Shown: positions 59,272 through 64,000 of the stretch, one piece after another
Layout: each line of letters starts with the position of its first letter
How positions within the stretch are numbered: position 1 is the first letter of the stretch
Assembly: GCF_014836935.1 (NCBI RefSeq)
Contig: NZ_JACSPW010000002.1
Location: 124,001-188,000 of the forward strand
Source of the DNA: Solibacillus merdavium
GTDB lineage: Bacteria > Bacillota > Bacilli > Bacillales_A > Planococcaceae
Length of the DNA: 64,000 bases
Direction of reading: 5' to 3'
Notes under the pieces: generated by a model
Databases searched by the model: none
Told to the model about the DNA's origin: nothing
Seen by the model: the letters and a program-made list of their open reading frames with translations, nothing else
Program-made: the position numbers and the translations under genes

Positions 59272-62005
59272 ACATAGGTTCCTCATCTTGTTCATTGGAA
59301 CGGTTTTTGATTTTCCCTGCGATATACGGTATTAATGCAAACACTCCAATAATCACCAATAAAACAATACTTGCAGGGATAATTAATGATTCCGGACCGT
59401 ATTGAATCGATAAATAAACTTTTGACATCGGATCTTCATAATCTAGATTCGAAGCTAACAATGTTAACATTGGTGTTACGAAAAACGCGATCACTGCCAC
59501 ACTTACAAACCAACCGATTAAAGGTCCAATTGAGAAGCTTGCAAAAATAATTGTCGATACAGCAGCTAATAATAAAATAGTGAAAATCGTCCACTCGATT
59601 GTTCCTGTTTCATTTAGAGAATAAATTTCCATGCCGTAAATACTTATAATCAACCCGACGATTAAGTTTAATAAAGAGAATAACGCGATACGTACGCCCG
59701 GTTTGTTATTGTTGAAATAGTAGCAGAAGTAGCCGATTAATAAACTACTAATTAATACAATGACAAGTACGATGACTGGCGGTACTTTATTCTCTTCTAC
59801 CGTTGCATTTAAGCTAGTAGATGTAAGCGGTGTTGATAAATGATCATATATATGCCCATTTCTTTGTCCATCCACAAACGCATTATTTAATACGTTATGA
59901 ATATCATTTCGGTATTTTTCTGTTGTGCTTACGTTATCATTCCATTTATTATTTAGTTCATTTGTATCTGCGTTTACATTAGATGCTTTGGCATACAAAT
60001 CATTCGTAACGAGCATAATATTATCTTGATTAGTCATAATACTGTTCATTGAGTTACTCATTGCTGTTAAGTTTTGAATAATACTATGTTGATTTGAAAC
60101 TAATGCATTGCCGTCTGCAGGTGGTACTGAAAATACCGTGGAACCCGATATAAATGAATCCAAGCTTTTCTGCATATTGTTAGCACTTGTCTCAACAGCC
60201 TGAATTTGTGATGAAATTGCCTCATAGTCAGAGTCAACTTTGGCCGTATACTCTGTAAAGAAAGATTTAACACCTTCCTCTAAACTTACTAACTGTTCCT
60301 GGGAATCCGGAACCCCTTGTTGTAATTCATTTAGAATGCTTGAACCTTCATTGTTCATAACTAAAAGGTTATTTACACTTAAGTTTGTCTTTAAAATGGT
60401 TTCGTATTGTGCTAATGCCCCGTAATATTCCATGAGCATTGCTGTATTGTTTCTATCAATAGTTTTAGAGAAAACACTTTTTAGCCTTTCCTTTTTCGCC
60501 CCATTCATCAATGGTGAATTCATAATTTCAGATTCTTTTCGCTTTACTTCTTCTACAATTGTGAATTCATTTATTTCAGGCTTCAGCTCATCTCCTTTGG
60601 CGTCTTCCTGAGATTCTTGAGACTCGATTAACTCCTCTTGCAGTTGTCTTTCTTGCTGTTGAATTTGATTAATATTTGATTCAATTACAGCTATTTGAGA
60701 AGACAGCTGTGAAAGTTGATCATTTACAGCTAGAACTTCTTTATTAGAATTTTCATCATTTGTTTCAGTTGTATTTGCCGAAGCAATGACTACTTCTTCT
60801 TTCACTGAATTAATATTTTGAATTAAGCTTATTAATTTATCTCTTTCAGAATCTAATGCTGCAATTTTAGAGGATGCGATAAATTGGCGCGTATTGTTTT
60901 TTTCATCTCCACTTTTTTTAGCCTGTATTGGTTGTACTTGACTAGGTGAACTAGTATTTAGCTGATCTTTTAACGTAATTAATTGATTTTCATATTGAAC
61001 AAGTAATTCGCCTTCCACTTGATTTAAAAGGTCGATAATTTCCTCTCTCTGTTTAACGACCTGGCTAGTTAAGTTGTTTACACTCTCCTTATTTTTTGCC
61101 AGTTGATCTTCAAGCATTTGGACGTTTTCATTAATGCTATCGTTGTGATCAATCAAATAATTTTTCGTTTCATTATATCGAGGTTCCTGATCGTTTTTCA
61201 TAAAGACTACTGAAAGCAAACTTTCCTGCTGTAGTGGCTGTAATAGCTGTTGTTGGGTCGTATGATATTCTTTGTAGTCATTTACATACGATACAAATTG
61301 GGATAATAGCACTTCAAATTCTCCAGCTTCCTGAATACTTCCATCGATCGGAGTCCCACTTACAGTTGAAGCTAGATTTTCTAGCATTTGTTTTTGACTT
61401 TCAATATCCCCTACTACGCTCGCTAAATTTGGACGGTAAAATTCCGATATTGTATTTAAAAATTCTATTTCCTTTTGAAGAATCGTATCAAACTCATTAC
61501 GGACCTTCTCTAAATCTTGAGATACATAACTCCAGTAAAGAGTAGCGATTTTCCCGTTGACACGTGCAGTCGCTTTATCAATTTCACGTAATACTTTCTC
61601 ACGATTTGCTGCATTTAATTGACCGCCAACTGTATATTTAAATTCAGCCTTAACTGGTTGTTGTTCCTCATATGTCATAATATTTTTTGAAAAATTTGAT
61701 GGAATATAGACGATTGCATCGTAATCTTGACCAGCCAACCCTTTTTCAGCAGCGCTACGACTCACAACAGACCAGTTAAAGTCAGAGTCTGTCGTGAGAA
61801 CTGTTGCTACCTCTTTTCCGAATTCCAGTGCATTTTCTTCCTTTTCTGCACCTGTATCTTCATTTACAACAGCGATATTTTTCGTTCCATTTGATTCATC
61901 AAAAAACGGATTTTCACCTATTGCAAAGAAATAAATAATCGGGGCTCCGATAATCAAAATCATGACGATTGCAATTTTTAACATTAACCTCTTTTGAGAC
62001 GTCAT
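59261..62005 (-). CDS. esaA: Type VII secretion protein EsaA (YueB-like)
   Basis: 914 residues: one N-terminal membrane helix (IAIVMILIIGAPIIYFFAI), an ABC-2/Pip-like start (KNIAVVNEDTGAEKE), a very long extracellular coiled-coil stretch (about 180-690), and five to six C-terminal helices from about 740. This is the layout of YueB, which is also the SPP1 phage receptor in Bacillus subtilis. Its ATG overlaps the essC stop (ATGA). Forms the surface part of the secretion channel. Confidence 0.92.
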   Translation of the reverse strand: MTSQKRLMLKIAIVMILIIGAPIIYFFAIGENPFFDESNGTKNIAVVNEDTGAEKEENALEFGKEVATVLTTDSDFNWSVVSRSAAEKGLAGQDYDAIVYIPSNFSKNIMTYEEQQPVKAEFKYTVGGQLNAANREKVLREIDKATARVNGKIATLYWSYVSQDLEKVRNEFDTILQKEIEFLNTISEFYRPNLASVVGDIESQKQMLENLASTVSGTPIDGSIQEAGEFEVLLSQFVSYVNDYKEYHTTQQQLLQPLQQESLLSVVFMKNDQEPRYNETKNYLIDHNDSINENVQMLEDQLAKNKESVNNLTSQVVKQREEIIDLLNQVEGELLVQYENQLITLKDQLNTSSPSQVQPIQAKKSGDEKNNTRQFIASSKIAALDSERDKLISLIQNINSVKEEVVIASANTTETNDENSNKEVLAVNDQLSQLSSQIAVIESNINQIQQQERQLQEELIESQESQEDAKGDELKPEINEFTIVEEVKRKESEIMNSPLMNGAKKERLKSVFSKTIDRNNTAMLMEYYGALAQYETILKTNLSVNNLLVMNNEGSSILNELQQGVPDSQEQLVSLEEGVKSFFTEYTAKVDSDYEAISSQIQAVETSANNMQKSLDSFISGSTVFSVPPADGNALVSNQHSIIQNLTAMSNSMNSIMTNQDNIMLVTNDLYAKASNVNADTNELNNKWNDNVSTTEKYRNDIHNVLNNAFVDGQRNGHIYDHLSTPLTSTSLNATVEENKVPPVIVLVIVLISSLLIGYFCYYFNNNKPGVRIALFSLLNLIVGLIISIYGMEIYSLNETGTIEWTIFTILLLAAVSTIIFASFSIGPLIGWFVSVAVIAFFVTPMLTLLASNLDYEDPMSKVYLSIQYGPESLIIPASIVLLVIIGVFALIPYIAGKIKNRSNEQDEEPMYEM

Positions 62006-64000
62006 GAGTATATCTTCCTTTCAACATCACATAGTGGGAGTTGTATTTTAATTTCTTTGTTATTTAAAACATAATAACCAAACCCTGCCTGGATCTCCTC
62101 TTCTTTACGATCGTAAGGAAGTGTGAACAATGTTTGATCGGACTTCTTCATTAATAAGACTGCTTGTCTAATTTGTTTAACCTCAGCCGACAGCGAATCA
62201 TAGCCCTTCAAAATATCTGACGCATTGCCTGTAACGATAACGTTAAATCCTAAATAACTAGCATTCTTCATCAGTTTTACAATATGTTCTTGTAATCTAG
62301 TATCCATAGCTGCGTTGAATCGTGCAAAGTCATCTATTACAAATAATATTGGCTCAAAATTGAGTTCTGATCGATCACTGAAATTTGTATTAGTGTAGGT
62401 CATTTCGCGTGCAGCGAGCTCTTCTTCAATTGCGGTCAACCATTGCTCAACTTGATCCTTTCCTTCTAGTTGTGTCACTACCTCATTCTCTGTTAACGTA
62501 GCCAAGCCTCTGTCGAAAGAATCATATACAGCAATGTGTCCTAATCCCTTTTGTATAGCGGTCGTTATTAGTAGCTTTAATACATTTGTTTTTCCTTTTT
62601 GTGCTTGTCCGATTATTAAGCAGTGTTTATTTGTTAATAGATTAATTGCGACAGGTTGAACAAATTCTTCGTCCAGTCCAATTGGTAGAATTTGTGGTTG
62701 CCCTTCCAGCCGGACATACTCAGAAAACTTCGTTAATGTTAAGTCATTAGGAAGCATTGGAATAGGCTGTGGGGCAGCATACTCGTGGTACTTGGCCTTT
62801 AATGATTTAACGGTTTCTTTTACTGCTTCAAGCATTTCAAAATCATTTGTCCCATTAGCCGGCAGGAACATTTGAGAGAAATGTACTTCATCCTTCTTTA
62901 TGATGGCTCTTCCAGGAATTGTTTCAGGAGCTAGATTTGTTTTACCCAGCACTGAATACGCCTCACTGTGGTCCATTAAGTAATGAACTATTTTCGTTTT
63001 TAAATTGTTCATTACTGCTTGGCGAATTGCTGAAATACGAGTCGCAGTAAAAATCATATAAATACCTAATGATTGTCCATCCCTTACAAATTGATTGAAA
63101 TTTGTTTCGAAATCGGGCATTTCATCTTTTATAAAGTCAAAATTTTCTACAGCAACAAAAATTAACGGAAGCTTTTTCTCTGCAACACTGTTATATAATT
63201 TAATGTTACCAACTTCCAACTGTTGCAATAGCTGTTTTCTCCGGATAATCTCTTCCCGGATCATTCTCATAAACTTTTCCATTTTCCGCTTTTCTTCCAT
63301 TAAGAAGAAATCCGCAGTATGAGGAAGTTGTTTTAATGGAAGCAATGATCCATTCCCAAAGTCCATTAAATAATAATGCACTTCTTCTGGACTATAGTTC
63401 TGTGCAATATTTAATAGTAACGTAAGCACTGTCGTAGATTTACCATAACCGCTTGAACCGAATATACCTATATTTCCATCTTCCATTACTTGATAGTAAT
63501 AAGGCGTTTGTTTTTGTTTTTCCGGTTCATCGACTAAAGCGATCGCAATTTGATTTCGCTCCTCCGAAGTGTAGGAATTATTATAAATTCTATCTTCAAG
63601 AGGTGATAACCATGGACTTCTAAGCTTTTTAACGCCTAATATATTTTGTGTTTCTTCAATTTTCGAAACAACCGCTTCAATTTCGGATATCGACTTCTGC
63701 TTATTTTCCTTTGCTGCTATATTCGATAAAGGAATGAGCCCCAAATCGGTTACAATGGCTATTTCGTCTTCACCACCTGAATGTTCTGAAAGATAAGGTG
63801 CTCCACTCCAGGCCGACTGGAACAAATCATACACTTCATTATTTCCAACTTGTAAATAACCTCTACCTGTAACAGTGATTGATGCAGCATCCGTATTTTT
63901 CAGTATTTCTTTACTGTCCGTCGCATCCTGAACTTTTAAGGCTATTTTAAAGCGAGCATTACTCCAGATTTGATCATCGATAACGCCACCTGGCTTTTGG
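62002..64000 (-). CDS. essC: Type VII secretion ATPase EssC/YukBA, C-terminal part (cut by window edge)
   Basis: 666 residues visible; the frame is open through base 64000 on the minus strand (the GTG at 63834 is internal: GYLQVGNNEVYDLFQSAWSG runs through it). It holds the end of the first FtsK/SpoIIIE domain and the complete second and third, with Walker A GSSGYGKST and GQAQKGKTN both intact. EssC is the hexameric motor that recognises WXG100/LXG substrates. FHA domains, membrane segments and the other yuk genes lie beyond the right edge. Confidence 0.92.
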   Translation of the reverse strand, partial: QKPGGVIDDQIWSNARFKIALKVQDATDSKEILKNTDAASITVTGRGYLQVGNNEVYDLFQSAWSGAPYLSEHSGGEDEIAIVTDLGLIPLSNIAAKENKQKSISEIEAVVSKIEETQNILGVKKLRSPWLSPLEDRIYNNSYTSEERNQIAIALVDEPEKQKQTPYYYQVMEDGNIGIFGSSGYGKSTTVLTLLLNIAQNYSPEEVHYYLMDFGNGSLLPLKQLPHTADFFLMEEKRKMEKFMRMIREEIIRRKQLLQQLEVGNIKLYNSVAEKKLPLIFVAVENFDFIKDEMPDFETNFNQFVRDGQSLGIYMIFTATRISAIRQAVMNNLKTKIVHYLMDHSEAYSVLGKTNLAPETIPGRAIIKKDEVHFSQMFLPANGTNDFEMLEAVKETVKSLKAKYHEYAAPQPIPMLPNDLTLTKFSEYVRLEGQPQILPIGLDEEFVQPVAINLLTNKHCLIIGQAQKGKTNVLKLLITTAIQKGLGHIAVYDSFDRGLATLTENEVVTQLEGKDQVEQWLTAIEEELAAREMTYTNTNFSDRSELNFEPILFVIDDFARFNAAMDTRLQEHIVKLMKNASYLGFNVIVTGNASDILKGYDSLSAEVKQIRQAVLLMKKSDQTLFTLPYDRKEEEIQAGFGYYVLNNKEIKIQLPLCDVERKIYS

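Noticed and set aside
63834-63836. GTG at 63834 as the start of essC
   Set aside because: The frame continues open to the window edge with conserved EssC sequence (GYLQVGNNEVYDLFQSAW).

Overview
The window looks like chromosomal DNA of a low-GC, endospore-forming Gram-positive bacterium, most likely a Planococcaceae member (Solibacillus/Lysinibacillus type). I infer this from strong AGGAGG ribosome-binding sites, spore cortex hydrolases (SleL-, CwlJ- and ENP1-like), SLH-anchored surface protein, YteA, RNase J, a C30-type carotenoid cluster and a type VIIb (Yuk/Ess) secretion locus. I ran no searches; names rest on recognised motifs and order.

Layout. 1-0.54 kb: 3' end of nspC (polyamine synthesis), cut by the left edge. 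0.6-8.5 kb: ECF sigma/anti-sigma pair, SelO, BirA-controlled bioY, a UspA protein and a SWIM/SNF2 helicase. 8.7-13.5 kb: an acyl-CoA-dehydrogenase-like flavoprotein with a DUF4242-like protein, a divergent HxlR regulator, and a NitT/TauT/SsuABC-type transporter. 13.7-20.1 kb: GNAT, four genes of carotenoid tailoring, CstA. 20.3-25.8 kb: a sigma-B-type KGG stress gene, a small zincin, a dispersed intergenic repeat, an RNase J1 paralogue, YteA. 24.5-26.9 kb: globin-coupled chemoreceptor HemAT divergent from a MerR/B12-binding regulator, with CarH-like operator repeats between them. 27-38.3 kb: orphan glycine-betaine binding protein, CAP-domain protein, SLH nucleotidase, TPP-riboswitch-controlled thiD, three spore cell-wall hydrolases and several tiny genes.

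38.7-64 kb is the accessory part. Reading right to left (all genes on the minus strand) it starts inside essC, then esaA, essA, a small LXG partner protein, an LXG toxin with a hydrophobic glycine-rich tail, a membrane protein (probable immunity), two DUF5085-like proteins, a second LXG toxin with a WHH/HNH nuclease tip and its SUKH immunity gene. An IS66-type element carrying an IS110-type element follows. Beyond it lies about 10 kb of orphan immunity genes, each usually preceded by a decayed toxin C-terminus, together with at least three 5'-truncated copies of the LXG toxin's middle segment. I read this as a store of silent toxin-tip/immunity cassettes from which the active LXG gene could change its payload, and which protects against toxins of related strains. 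This cassette array is the most interesting structure in the window.

No rRNA, tRNA or CRISPR array was seen.
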